Below are positions 1 to 12,100 of a stretch of 64,000 nucleotides of DNA, one piece after another. This stretch comes from Todiramphus chloris collaris (Eukaryota > Chordata > Aves > Coraciiformes > Alcedinidae). The stretch's first letter is position 1. Every line of letters starts with the position of its first letter. The notes beneath the pieces are model-generated. The model was not told where the DNA came from. It did not search any database and worked only from the letters and a program-made list of their open reading frames with translations. The DNA lies in the NCBI GenBank assembly GCA_025345505.1, contig JANVCC010000152.1:2675318-2739317 (forward strand), read 5' to 3'. Made by a program: the position numbers and the translations under genes.

Positions 1-1600
1 TCTCATGTCATAACATGGAATTTAACTACACTTCCCTCTCACATCAAAACACAATTTGTCTTTTACTGAACGGGGGCCCTAACTTATTATAGGTTACCTC
101 CCCTAATAGTCCTGGAACAGGGTGAAAACCCTAGATAGTTTATTAATGAGATATATGCACTAACTTACTCTCCCTATCAGTGCCTTTCAGTTCAATAAAT
201 GTTAAACCCTGAAATTTCCAGAGTAATACTACAGCATTTGGACCAAGCTCTCGTCGTTTTATAAAGAACCCATTTAGCTGAAGTTGATGCTACTCAATAA
301 GCAGGTAAGCCAAATTTTTCAAACGCAAGAGCTCAAAATTGAAATTCATGTTCAACTGCCTCCGTAATGTTGCGTGAATTCCTTCAACTGCTATTTTGCA
401 CCATAGAATATGTTAACATTTCTGGAAATCAGAGTAGGTGCCCTCTTGACCTGTGACATTGAAATCTGATATTTCTGGACACAAGGTTTTGACTGTATCA
501 TCTGTGAACAGCTGCAGCACAGAGACTACAGCACAAATAGAACAAAAATATTTTTCACTGCTTATGCTCAGACGCGATCCACAGCATTTGTAATGTCGTC
601 TGTTTTTCATAATGTTCAGTTTAGAGAGTTGACATTTGATTAAACAGTTTGAATTTGCCAAAACATACATTTTAATCTTATGTTTTAATACCACATTCTC
701 AATTAAAAGCTTTAGAGAAAGACATACAAAGTCTGCTTAAACCACAGTAAACCCACAGACCTAACATACTTAATATAATTTCTGAAACTGTTGACTAATA
801 TTTCTTAATTTCCTCACTACTTCTAGTACCACAGCTGCACCATTATTCCCAACAGCTATCAGACATTTAAACAGCCAGTTTGTAAAAGTTTTACTTGATA
901 GCCTTTTATACGTAGTTATGTTACACATTTTTCAGTAGGGTGGCATGGTAGTGAAGTTCAACATCTTAAAAATCCTCACTCTATTAATACTATTTTCTAA
1001 CATCAATGTTCACAATACTACTGCCACCAAAGGAAAGCTAGCACAGTTCCTTGTATCTCTACCTTTACAGAAGCATGCCAGCACTGATGAACACTGTGCT
1101 ACAAGGAAGCTTATTATAGAGAATGTCATATCATTCCACACTCCCATGAAAAATCACTCCCAACAACAGTAAGAACAAGACAACAAATAGGTTTGAGGAT
1201 GAAGTAATTCTTGTTTCATGCTCCTTATTTCCTTTCATTGGGTTCAACGCTGCATTCAAGGTCATGAATGTTGTGACTCTGTGGAGGTGACCTGAGTAAT
1301 TTACAATGATCAACAGATAATGCAGTGACTGAAAGCGAGTCATTCCGTAACTATCACTGATTTATAAATGGAGTCATCACACAGCTCCTGAAAAGGGATG
1401 TGTATTATTTCATAGCCACAGAATGAGGAGTGCAACCAGGTAATTAAATCCTGTCATTGTTGTGCCTGGAAAATCCTTACGTATAATTTTATCTTGCCTG
1501 TTATGAAGAATTTAACTTCTTGTTAAGGGTAGAAAATAATTATGCCTAAGCTTTGCTTTTGCAAAAAACTCTACACAGGGAAAAGGAAATGAGAAACAAA
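1..1600 (-). other. FAT3: FAT3 intron downstream of the coding exon (5' part only)
   Basis: AT-rich sequence with small chance frames only (the longest about 90 codons, no recognisable product). I see no second exon, repeat family or RNA gene. The next FAT3 coding exon must lie outside the window, to the left. Confidence 0.75.
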
Positions 1601-1606
1601 ACTCAC
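1601..1606 (-). other. FAT3: Splice donor of the FAT3 coding exon (GTGAGT)
   Basis: The minus strand reads GAAACTG/GTGAGTTTT. The donor splits a codon after its first base (phase 1) inside cadherin repeat 10 (SIDEETG). Similarity to FAT-family protein stops exactly here; the following residues ([10 protein letters not shown]) are not cadherin-like. Confidence 0.92.
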
Positions 1607-4600
1607 CAGTTTCTTCATCTATGCTGAATCTGCCCAGCCCGCTGCCATCCCTGATGGAATACTGGATCTCGCCATCCCTTCCAGAGTCCTCGTCTCGAGC
1701 AACAACTTGTAAAACACTTGTACCAACACGGGAGTTTTCCTTTACAGATCCAATGACGGCAAAGTCAGGAAAATAGGGGGTATAAAGATTTTCATTAACA
1801 TCCACCACTTCAACTTCCACAAAAGAAACAGAAGAGAGAGAAACCGGGCGCCCCTTGTCCTTTGCACGCACAGTCAGGTTGTAGAACTGCTGCTTCTCGT
1901 AATCGAGCTCTTTGTTCAAGCGGATGGCGCCGCTCGCTTTGTCTATCTCAAACCGCCCATTGTAATCGTTCACCAGTGAGTAACGGACTTGACCTCCCAA
2001 GCCAAGATCTGGATCGTGAGTTTCCAACCAAGCTATGACAGTGCCAACTGGTAGGTCCTCAAGAACCTTCACGTTGTAGCTGGATGGTATAAAGGCTGGA
2101 GAACAGTCATTGACATCATCCAAAAAAACCTTCAGAGGCACAACGGAAAACTGCTGATGGCCATTCTCTGCTTTGTCCCTAGCCTCAATCTTCAGGGTGT
2201 AGTTTGCTTTTGATTCCCGGTCTAGTTGATCAGCCACATACACCATTCCCGTCGAACTGTTGATAGCAAACTGCTGAGTGTCTGTCAGTACTGAGTAAGT
2301 CACTTCACCATTAGATCCCAGGTCTTTATCTCTGGCTTCTACCTGGATAATCTCTGTCCCAAGACTGGTACTTTCTAAAATATTAACTGAGTAACTGTCC
2401 TGTAAAAAAACAGGCTTGTTATCGTTTGCATCCTCCACAGTGACAGTCAATAGTCTCCATGCAGACTTCTGTGGATTACCTAAATCATAAATTGTAATAT
2501 TAAGGAGATAGAGCTCTGTTTTTTCACGGTCCAAGGGCATAAGAACATTAAGTACCCCTGTCTCCATGTCAATGTTGAAACAACTATCTACGTTACCATC
2601 GGAAATTGTATAAAGTACTCTTCCGTTAAAGCCTGAGTCTGCATCATAGGCTTTTATCCTCAGGATGGTGGCACCAACTGGCAGATCTTCTGAAACTTTT
2701 ACATCAGTAGGGAAGGTTTTGTCAAAATGCGGAGCCTGCCTGTTCACTGAATAAAAATCAAGAAAACCATCTTCCAAATTCAGCTTCACATTTGCTTTTG
2801 CCTTTTTGAGGAGTTTTTCTGCTAGCTTCTGAGCAACTCTGGTTTCTCTGCAGCTAAAGGTCTTTGAAGACACTTTCCCATGAACTACTGAAATATTAAC
2901 AAACATAGCATCAGCAAAGTTCTCTCCATCAGTTGCTGTTATCTTAAGGCCAAAATTGCTGTTCTTTATGCCAGAATTAATTAGAGATTTTTTAAGTTGC
3001 AAGACACCAGAGTCAGGATTTAAATAAAAAATGCCAAGTTCATTTCCAGAGATTATTTTGTACTTCACAAGCTCTAACTCATCTATGTCTATTGCAGAAA
3101 CAGCAGTGATGTGACCACCAACAGGAAAATCAGAAGAAATCACCCCCTGACACGCCACTTTTTCAAAGAGGGGTTTGTTGTCATTGACATTGCCTATGTA
3201 TATGGTGACATTCACCTCGCTTTCATGGCGATAGGGAGAGCCCCAGTCAGAAGCTCTCACAATGAACCTGTAGCTTTCTGGCGAGGACTCAAAATCCAGT
3301 TCTTCAGATGTGCTGATGACACCTGTAAACTGGTTTATTGTAAACGGCAGAGAGTTCAGACTGGCAATGCTGTATGTTATGTATCCATTTTCTCCTCTAT
3401 CCTTATCAACCGCTGAAACTGCCAAAACGCTAGACCCCACAGGGACGCTTTCATTGACGAACGAGCTGTAGGAGAGTTGCTGGAACTCTGGAGTGTGATC
3501 ATTGGCATCTTCTAACCTGACGGTAACTTGTGCTTTTAAATCACCACCTTTGTTTGTATATACTTCTAATTTATAGAGGTCCTTCTCAACGATTTTTAAA
3601 GGACGAGCAGTAGTAATAAGGCCTGTGTTGGGATTGATCTTAAAATACTCAGCTTCCTCAGATGGGGATATTCTATACTCAACACCCTGTGGCTCAGGCA
3701 TCAGCTTAACTACTGCAACCACCACACCAGGAGGTGAAAATTCACTGATCAAAAAATCATATGCTTCCTTCTCAAATTTCATGGGGATACTTTCTTTCTT
3801 GGGACTAGCAATGTGGACCAGTTTGACCGCAGAAAATTTCTGAGGAGATCCTTTGTCCTTCGCTTGGAGAGTCAGGTTGTAGCCATATGGGAAGCTGTCC
3901 CAGTCAATAGGTTTTCTTTCTTTGATTTTGTATTCATTCATCCATTTACCTTCTTTAGTCAGAAAGAACTGTTCTAGTGGATCTCCAGCTACAATAGAAA
4001 CAGATTCTATTTCTCCATTGGCTCCTTCATCTAGATCATCAATGTTAACAACTGCATAGGTAGGCTCCTTGTCTGATGGGAAGGGAATATGGGTTACTAC
4101 GCTTATCGTTGGGGCATGTTCGTTTATACGTTCAATGTGAACATACAGCTTGGCAGTGCTGCTTACGCCATTATTTCCATAAAGCTTCATCCCACGGTCC
4201 ACAGCCAAAATCTCAAGATCGTATCTGTTTTTCTCATCATAATTTAGCCGTCCACTTAAGGAAATAACACCACTTGTAGGATGAACTGAGAAGAGATCAA
4301 CTTTATTTTTGAAGTAATAATAAAATTCACCATTGGACCCAATATCTGCATCTGTTGCAGTCACCTGTGCAATGCTAGTCCTTAAAGGAGTGCTTTCCGC
4401 TATCGTGACAGAGTATGTGGTTGGTGAAAACAAAGGTCTTAAGTCATTCATATCCAAAACCTGGATGTTCACTTTTGTCCATGCTTCCAAGTCCTCTCCT
4501 CTGACAGACCCTTTCACCATCAATAAATAGTTGTCCTGGATTTCTCTGTTCAATATAGCAGAATTCCCCCCTTTAGTCCTTATTCTTAGGAAGCAAAAGT

Positions 4601-4901
4601 CAGCAATGATGACTTCCTCTGCTTTAAAAAAGCCTTCATCATCACCAGACACTATCCTGTACTTGATATCCCATGAAAGGTCAGCCAAGGTAATGCCCAT
4701 CCTTGTTTGACTGTTGACATAGGTCCTTGCTGCAGAATTCTCATACACCGTAGCATTGTAAGTGGAATGTGTAAAGTGAAAGCCAAGTGGGGTGGTCCCG
4801 TGAACTACCTGGCAAACGGATGCCAGGAGCTTGACAACCAGAAGGGCAAGGCATGACAGAGGTGGCCGTGAGCCTGACCAGCAGCCCATGTTCACCTCCA
4901 T
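1607..4901 (-). CDS. FAT3: FAT3 first coding exon: signal peptide plus cadherin repeats 1-9 and start of 10 (partial gene)
   Basis: This is the N-terminal part of FAT atypical cadherin 3, a giant single-pass adhesion protein that in mammals shapes neuronal (e.g. amacrine) dendrites. The frame is open for 1098 codons plus one base. Residues 1-35 are a signal peptide (hydrophobic [17 protein letters not shown], cleavage probably after VHG). Cadherin repeats follow at about 43-150, 157-265, 268-366, 374-470, 475-580, 581-680, 725-825, 834-935 and 940-1044, and repeat 10 is cut by the donor at SIDEET/G. Calcium motifs are visible (DMNDLRP, DANDH, NVNDN, DANDN, DVND, LDRE). The repeat 2 and 3 linkers lack a full DxND. 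Stretches such as [17 protein letters not shown] fit FAT3 better than FAT1 from memory. Repeats 6 and 7 are joined by a long helical, non-cadherin linker. I choose ATG 4901 (-3 G, +4 G); ATG 4889 (M5) is also well placed. The in-frame GTG at 4904 is not a likely start. The frame past 1607 is intron read-through. Confidence 0.96.
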
Positions 4902-4918
4902 CACATCATTCTTTCACC
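4902..4918 (-). other. FAT3: FAT3 5' UTR part of the coding exon, with a two-codon upstream ORF
   Basis: Seventeen bases of 5' UTR lie between the splice acceptor and the chosen start codon. On the gene strand they contain ATG ATG TGA at 4909-4901, whose stop shares its last base with the start ATG (TGATG). The first upstream ATG has A at -3. This arrangement would force initiation by leaky scanning or by termination-reinitiation. The exon boundary is inferred from the acceptor and not from a transcript. Confidence 0.7.
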
Positions 4919-4950
4919 CTGTGACAGAGAGAGAAAAAAGGAAAGAGTCG
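4919..4950 (-). other. FAT3: Splice acceptor of the FAT3 coding exon
   Basis: Read on the minus strand, a pyrimidine tract (TTTCCTTTTTTCTCTCTCTG) runs into TCACAG, with the exon starting at 4918 as GGTGAAAG. It is a strong, canonical acceptor directly before the start codon. So FAT3 has at least one further upstream, non-coding exon at higher coordinates. Confidence 0.85.
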
Positions 4951-5103
4951 ATCAAGATGTAAACAATGTACTGTGAAGTGTCACGTTAAAATTACTTACT
5001 ATATTTCTAAGTAAAAATAAAATATATGTAATAACTGGTAAGTATATATTTAACAACGCAGAAAGAGCCTATATATACATAAAAAAGGGCACCAGTTCTG
5101 GAA

Positions 5104-5190
5104 TATATTTTTACATGTGTTTATGTGTAATGTGTATGCACGCATACATACATGCACATAACTACATATATGTGTATATATATATTTTTA
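5104..5190. repeat. Degenerate TG/TA/CA tract
   Basis: Alternating purine-pyrimidine sequence made of interrupted (TG), (CATA) and (TA) units, 200-300 bp upstream of the FAT3 coding exon. It is a worn microsatellite. Confidence 0.75.
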
Positions 5191-6890
5191 ACATAAAAAA
5201 CCCTATGAGACCTTACCGTATCTATACACATATGCACAGAGTCAGGAATAATAATCACAGTGAAAAAAACTAATATCAGAAACATACATTTGAATAAGTT
5301 TATATAAGAACCACACACAGAAATTACTGGTTTTATTTACCAGTAGTTCCAACTAAGGGTAAGCTTGCTTGTTTATGGAGCACACTGCAAAACTCATTTT
5401 TAGTCCCAATGTCTGGAAGGAAGAGAGGATTTTCATTATGTACGTAGCACCGTGATAGTCAAATGTTACCAGTTTTTTATGGACAGTTAAGAAAGATCAC
5501 ATGGTTGATAAAATTTGAGCCCCCGAGAAATGTAGTACATAAAAGTCACTACTGAGCCATTACTTTAATTACAGATACCTTCAGAAAAAACAAAATTAAT
5601 GAAGAATTATAGCTAATTAAATGCAATTGCATCCCCGTATACAAATGCATACACATACCCAGATACTGAGAACAGTGAAACACAATGAAGAAAATAAAAC
5701 CGCTCAATAAAGCTCCCAGGTGAAGTCTTAGGTTAGGGAACAGCACATCTGAGACAGACCACAGGACTTAACTCTACCCTTGCATATGTACCACAATGCA
5801 TCTCTAATTATGGTCACCACATCCTACCAAATACACTAGGTAATATACCCTACATGAGGCCACAGAAGAACATTTTTTTCCATACATCCAATAAGTGCTC
5901 TATTCACTGGGTGCTACTGCCATCCCAACCTAAGAAAGGTGAAGACCCCCTTCAATCTATTGTCTTTCCTGCTGTCAACAGATCACTCTGACCAGCCAGA
6001 GCTTAAATGCTTCCTTGCTTAGATGGAGTGAATTCCAGCTTACAACACATTTCACTTTGGCAACCCCATGCACAATTTGGCCACAAGTAAGACACACAGC
6101 TCCACTGCCATCAGTCTGTCTCAATCCAGTCTGTCCCACTCCAGCTACCTCAAAGCAGTGAGAGCCTGTCCCTTGATTTCAAAAGGCTCATTGTAAGCCT
6201 AAGTATTCAAACGCAATTAATAAGCAGCCATCTGGGGAAGATTTAGAGTTCCTCCATACAGTCCTGTTGCAGAATATCCCCAGTGCCTCGCTTTAGGGAA
6301 CTATACTGGTAGGTTAATCGGTGTCAGGGTAAGTGGAGACACTGGCTGAAGGTTGCTGGAGGGTGCTGCAGAAGCTGGGAGACAGGTCCCGCTTATTGCT
6401 TCTCACTGAAAGGAGAGAAAAGGAGTCCTGAGGAAACTAGGCAGGTGCTCACCATGAGGCAGTGTGAATAAGCTTCTTTGTTACAGAGTACATTTGCTGC
6501 TGCTCATGAAAATCATAAAAAGTTGCCGCTACTGACAGGGGTTAAGTTAAATTTCCAACATGATTTCAACATCCCCTAGGAGATTTATAAATTGCATGCA
6601 AGTTTTGGAATATGAATTCACATCAGTTATCATTTCTAATATAACTGAATGACTACTGCAGTTTTAAGTTCTAAGGACAATCTATTTATTGCACTGATGT
6701 TCTAATGTTCACACAAAATACTTAACTCCCTGATCTCACAGTCTATACCCTGTTGCTATTACACATTAATCAATTTGATCAGTTCTCCCAAGTGTTTGTC
6801 AAGACACGCATCTTTCAATACAGTTATTTTCACATGCAGCATGCAGTTCTCCTCTCACTTTGTTTCCTTCTTATTTTCTTTTCTATTATA

Positions 6891-6956
6891 AAAACAAACA
6901 AAACCAAGCAAACAAACAAAAGAAAAAGGAAAAAAAAAAAAAAAAAAAAAAAAGGA
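6891..6956. repeat. A-rich tract ending in about 24 A
   Basis: Interrupted (AAAC)n leads into a run of about 24 A at 6930-6953. No retroposed body was recognised upstream of it, so it is called low complexity and not a SINE or pseudogene tail. Confidence 0.8.
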
Positions 6957-8278
6957 AACTCTTTAAAAAGAGAATAAAAATGTAAGATTGTATCACCTCC
7001 TGGACCTCCAGTCCTCAGTTAACAGAAAAATCCTCACAGAACTACCTGTGACAGTTCCTTTTCTGAATATGCCCACTAAATTGTTATGCATCTATCAAGC
7101 AAGTAGTATAATTAACATCTCATCCCATGCAGTTTATACACAATTCTCCAATATTCTTTGTGTATGAGTGGGACCAGATCTCCCTGTGGTTTCCCCATGC
7201 TCAGGTTGATTCCCAGGAGATCCATGATGAAATTTTTCTCCTTCAGCTATGAAAGACTTTTTTTCATTGTTGTTACAGTTTCACTCTGCTAACAGATCAG
7301 AGGAGTGGCACCTTATTTTTCAGCAGAGCAAATATTCATCGATCTAATCTACCAGTGTGAAAATATCCAAGTTTCTTATTTTCATGGGGCTTTATAGGAT
7401 CATTTTGAGTACTGCCACTAAAAGCTGCTGTTTCAGCCTAGCGTGGGAGACAATGCTCTCAAGTCAAAAATACAACCAATATACAGTATGCTGCCAAGGA
7501 AAAGCCAACCAAGGCGAATGAGAAATTCTAGTGAGAGACACCCAGCTCACAACAAAATAAAGGGCTGTGCCTCTTCCGTTATGTGGCATTCTTAAAATAC
7601 TCAAAAGACAAACCACTGTATTGCTGACTTTCACCAAGAGCACTTCAGCATCCTCTCTCTATACTGCAACAGCAGCCACTCCCCGCTGATAAGAGAAAGT
7701 GATTTTTGTTGTCTTGCAATGGAGACTGATGTTATGTTTCATATGAGCACCCTGACTTCATTTGACCACAGCTCAGGAGCTTCCCAGAAATAGGTCTCTC
7801 CAGAGTAATGGAATTAATTGTATTACCCTATTTATGTCTCATTTGGTTGCCTAGTTTTTCCTGTCCACACCATAGTTCAGTCTGAGTTGGTTTCTCTCTG
7901 TCATTCATGGCCATCAACATCAGCTTTCCTGGTCCATCATAATCAGAAATCAGCTTTCCTCAGAAATTCATTGCTACAAGCAAAAATTCTTTAAAACTTT
8001 ACCTTGAAGTTTGCCATATCCAAGGTTACAGATTCTGCCGTGGCAGGTATTTACAAAGCTAGTTGAACCTAATGAAAACGTTGTGTATATCCCAGGCAAT
8101 ATAACATGACAAGCTTAGGCTCCTATTCCATTTATCTATTTATTTTTAGAGAAAGCCAGGGCTAAAACCTAATCTCAAATACACCGTAGTAAATCCAGTC
8201 ATGTCAATAGACTACAAAGTTTTAGTGGTTCAGGGCAATCAGGATCAGTCCTGAAACACTAAATTCCACCTAGGAACA

Positions 8279-8344
8279 GTACATGTGTGTGTATGTTTGT
8301 GAACGCGTGTTTCAGTTATGTATACATATGTATATACAAACACA
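8279..8344. repeat. Degenerate TG/TA microsatellite
   Basis: Interrupted (TG)n followed by (TATACA)-type units. The tract is imperfect, so probably old. Confidence 0.65.
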
Positions 8345-8994
8345 CTGGGTATTTTTAGGTAGAATTTCAGGATTGGCACTGGAAAAATAGTGCCTTCAAA
8401 GGCAGCACTTCCAGAGTTTGATTTCATTTCATATGTGGTATGCAGAGTTGTAACAAGCTCCTCACAGAAGTTATTCATTTATCCATATATTTATATGGCC
8501 CTCATCATTTTATTATTTGAAAGTCCCAATGGATGAGCTATTAAACTGCCACTTAGACTACCCAAGAATGTTTTATTCATTCACTGAATTCCTTTCTTCT
8601 GGGGTATTTGTTTTTGAGCGCTGATAATACATACATACTCAACACACAGGAAATGTAATGGGATAGGTTACAGAAACAAAGTACAAAGTAACCCATCATA
8701 AATTATGAGACATTTCTTTAAAGGCATTTCTTGTCAAAAAAATGTTATGGTTTCAAGTGAAGAGAAAGGCTGTGATTACTTTTGCTTGATTTTGAAACGT
8801 TTGGGCAGCAGCTACTTTAAAAAAAAAAATTAAAAAAAAAATTTCCCTGGTACTGTTCAACAAGGTTACTCTGAAGAAAAGAAAAAGCTCTAACAGGAGC
8901 AGAGACTAAAAGTAAAAAAACTGACCCTTCTGACTACCAAAGAAGGTGACAAGATAACAAGAAGTAGGGAGTCCAGCATCTTTCCACTCCATCT

Positions 8995-9100
8995 GAAGGG
9001 AAGGGAAGGGAAGGGAAGGGAAGGGAAGGGAAGGGAAGGGANNNNNNNNNNAAGGGAAGGGAAGGGAAGGGAAGGGAAGGGAAGGGAAGGGAAGGGAAAA
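8995..9100. repeat. (AAGGG)n pentanucleotide array containing an assembly gap
   Basis: About nine perfect AAGGG units lie to the left and nine to ten to the right of a 10-N gap. The array is pure apart from the gap, so it is probably young or unstable, and its true length is unknown. One strand is all purine with GGG runs and could form a quadruplex or triplex. It sits in the FAT3 5' intron; the FAT3-sense strand carries CCCTT. Confidence 0.97.
9042..9051. other. Assembly gap (10 N)
   Basis: Ten N bases inside the AAGGG array. A short round-number gap in a simple repeat usually marks a place the assembler could not resolve, not a measured length. Confidence 0.99.
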
Positions 9101-12100
9101 ATAGAATGGTGTGTCTTGATACTTAATTCTCTTTAAACTTCAACATAATGCAGAACTCTATAAATTTACATTCAGTTCTTCACTCAGTCACTTTCCTTCA
9201 CTCCTTGAACAAAGATTAACTATGTAACACAAACCTTGCAGGATAGCTGCAGGGATCCTTAGGTGGCTGGTGCTCCTAAGAGGAACTGAAAGAGGTATAA
9301 GCATCATTCTTTTTTCTCATCTTGGCTCTGGCAACCTCCAGTCTGGGCTGCATCCAAACATAACACTACACCAGACTGAGAAGGAAGACTAAAGTCCTAG
9401 GAACTGCCAGGATTCTTGCACACCAAAATCGTGGCTCTAATTCAATGTGCAGATATGAAACAAGTGCTATGTGATCCTTTGTTTGATTCCCTCTCCCTAG
9501 GCTAATTCTTCTAATACCAAAGATCTCCATACCATAAAATACTTGAAAAAGAAAACAATACATATATCTCTTGGGTAAACTCTGAAAATAGTAAACAACA
9601 GCCACAAGAACTTTTATAGAATATAAGGAATACAGCAGGTAAACTTCAGGGAGAGGGAGAGGGAAAAGAAAAAAACAGAAAAAAGGAAAAAAGGAAAAAG
9701 GATAAAGAGCATTCTCCTCTCCTCCTTCTTACTCTCCAAGCTCAATTACACACTATGAAATAAGATGAAAGAGAAGAGAGAAGAAACCAATCTGTGCTTT
9801 AAGTTCCATCTTAACCACAAAGACTGAATGAAGCTCTTACATATAGGGTCCTCTGGGCTGGGAAGAGAAAAAACAGTTTGCCAACTTCAGGTGACAGATT
9901 TCTGAGATTCAAGGTATTTATGCACTTGTGTGCATGGGAAAAAAGAACCAGGAAACCTTGACTTAAGGTGTTTACCCTGACTGGTATTTCTCTTGGAGAA
10001 CCTGGGAAAGAGTGGGTGCCTCCTCACACAGGACAGGACTGGTGAACTTATGATATGGAAAAGTACTACCATCTGGAACTACTCCTCCTTTCTTGGGAGA
10101 ATTCTCACAATTCTCTTTCAAAAGATAAGCTATTTAAATTCTAGTAAATAAGCAACTTCACAGCAAAAGAGTATATTTGAGAGTATAAAAGTCTTTTTTA
10201 GGAGGCGGAAGAATATTAACTTCACATGCACATGAAATCTAAATAGCATGTAGTGAAGCCACAGATCTGCAGCAGGAGCTTAATTTGTTGGAAGTGACCT
10301 CCCTCTTACAAGTAACTCCTTCCTTTCACTCAAATAACATCAGCATCAGCAGTCGTCTATCTATTCTTATAGCCTAATTATCAAAACACTAAACCTACAA
10401 GCTTTTCACACAGGCAAATCCACGTATCTGAATGGAGCTTTATATTCTCAGTGCTGTTTTCTATCGGCAACAGCAACCTGCTGCACAAATACCTCTGCGT
10501 GACCAGGCCATGAAGACTTGCAAAAGGGGTGAAAACAAGGGTACAAAGCACCTGGACTGGTTTTTAGTTGTTACCTACTTAACCCTTACATCAACTTGTG
10601 TAAGTGATAGGAAAAGATGTTTTTTGCAATCTATTGCTGATATTGCAACAAAGAGGTGGGAGCCCAGTTATGTCAATGCCCTCTGTTGGAAGGAGCCTCT
10701 TCCACAGCGCAGAACTACGGAAAGCTCTTACAAACTCATGGAAATTCATATTCAAGGCACATAGAAAAAACTGATCTAAGAGTTTAAAAACCAAGGCATC
10801 ATTCTACCAGCAAAACTCTGTCACAGACTAGAGATACCCATGGCTTTTATACTTTTCCCTCATTACACAGGCAACATCACTACCATGTTGTCAAATGAGA
10901 ATAGGGGAAAAAAGCACAAATAAACAGCACTTCCTCTAGTCAGACATCTTCCTCAGGTTGTACTCCACAATAATTTACACTGGTAGGAAAAGTTAACAAT
11001 TTACTGTCCAGGAAAAGAAATGAGAATATAGAAAAAGAATTCAGAATTTGTGTCATAGTGAAATGAATTAAAAATGTGCATTCAACTCTAGGCAGGAGGG
11101 GAAAAAAAAACCTGATTGATGGCAACAGATTTACAACAGGTGATAGATTCATAGGGCTACCTGCTCCCCGATGAGCACAAAGATATGCTTTTCCATATAT
11201 ATGATTATATCATGATGTGTTTATCCCAAAAAGAGAAGATGAAGACAAAATAACTGTTTCTGCCGAGTAAGTCCTTGCAAGAGACAGCGCTATAAATCCC
11301 AGCCTTCCTTAGAGCTGCAAATCCTCCTGCTGCCTGCCTACAATTTCACAGGGGAGAAAGGGCGCTCAGCATGTAGCAAGTGTAATTCAGGCCGTCCCTA
11401 GGAAGTGAAGATTTAGCCACCCAGCCGTATGTTATGAATAACTTTGTTTTGCCAGCAGGTGCTGGGGATTTTTTCCATACAACACCAATTTTTGCCGAGT
11501 ATCAGTTCATCAGCAAGCGCTTCCACTTGCAAGCAGGAGCCAGGCGTCGTTTGTCTTCCCAGGGAGCGGGTGCAAAGGGTCTGTCAGACTCTCCCTTCCC
11601 CCTCGAGGATGAAACGTGGCGTGGGGAAACAGTAGGGGAGCAAGAGGGAGGAATAATTTGCCGCCATGCGAGATCTGTCAAAAGGGAATTCCTGGGAACC
11701 ACCTTACAATGGATTTGAGCTTGTCCCTTGGTGGTCGGCCCCCAGGGAAACAAAGGCTGGTATCCAGTTTTCATGCTTTGTGTATCAGCAATCCCCCCCA
11801 CGCTCCTGCTTCTTAATCACTGTAAAACGGAGAAGGTTTGGGGCCATTTCAAAATGAGACAGTTATTTTTATGGGGTCTACGTGCTTCCTTAGGAAACAC
11901 ACTCAAGGATACTATTTCTTGCTTATTTGGCCCTGTGTTGGTTCCCTTAAGTTTATCTCATAAATCTACTTCGACCCTCATCAAGGGAGCCCTGGCTTGA
12001 AAGCTCTTACTAGGTGCAATGTCAATGTTAAAAATCCAGGACTGGTGAGTCTCACTCCTATCACTGCTGGTCTTTCCCAGTCTCTCCCATCTCCACATGT

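Larger units (their letters stand above)
4951..8990 (-). other. FAT3: FAT3 5' intron, segment 1: no gene seen
   Basis: Non-coding, AT-rich. It holds alternating TG/TA tracts (5104-5190, 8279-8344) and A-rich runs (6891-6956, 8818-8843). No frame over 80 codons resembles a known protein and no interspersed repeat was recognised. Confidence 0.65.

Noticed and set aside
1512-1606. About 31 residues of open frame after the FAT3 donor
   Set aside because: They read through GTGAGT into intron; cadherin similarity ends exactly at the donor.
3111-4530. Plus-strand open frames over the FAT3 exon
   Set aside because: Shadows of the real minus-strand coding frame, with no protein-like features of their own.
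4902-4904. GTG as the FAT3 start codon, one codon before the ATG
   Set aside because: A non-ATG start is not needed; ATG 4901 follows directly in a strong context and the signal peptide is intact from it.
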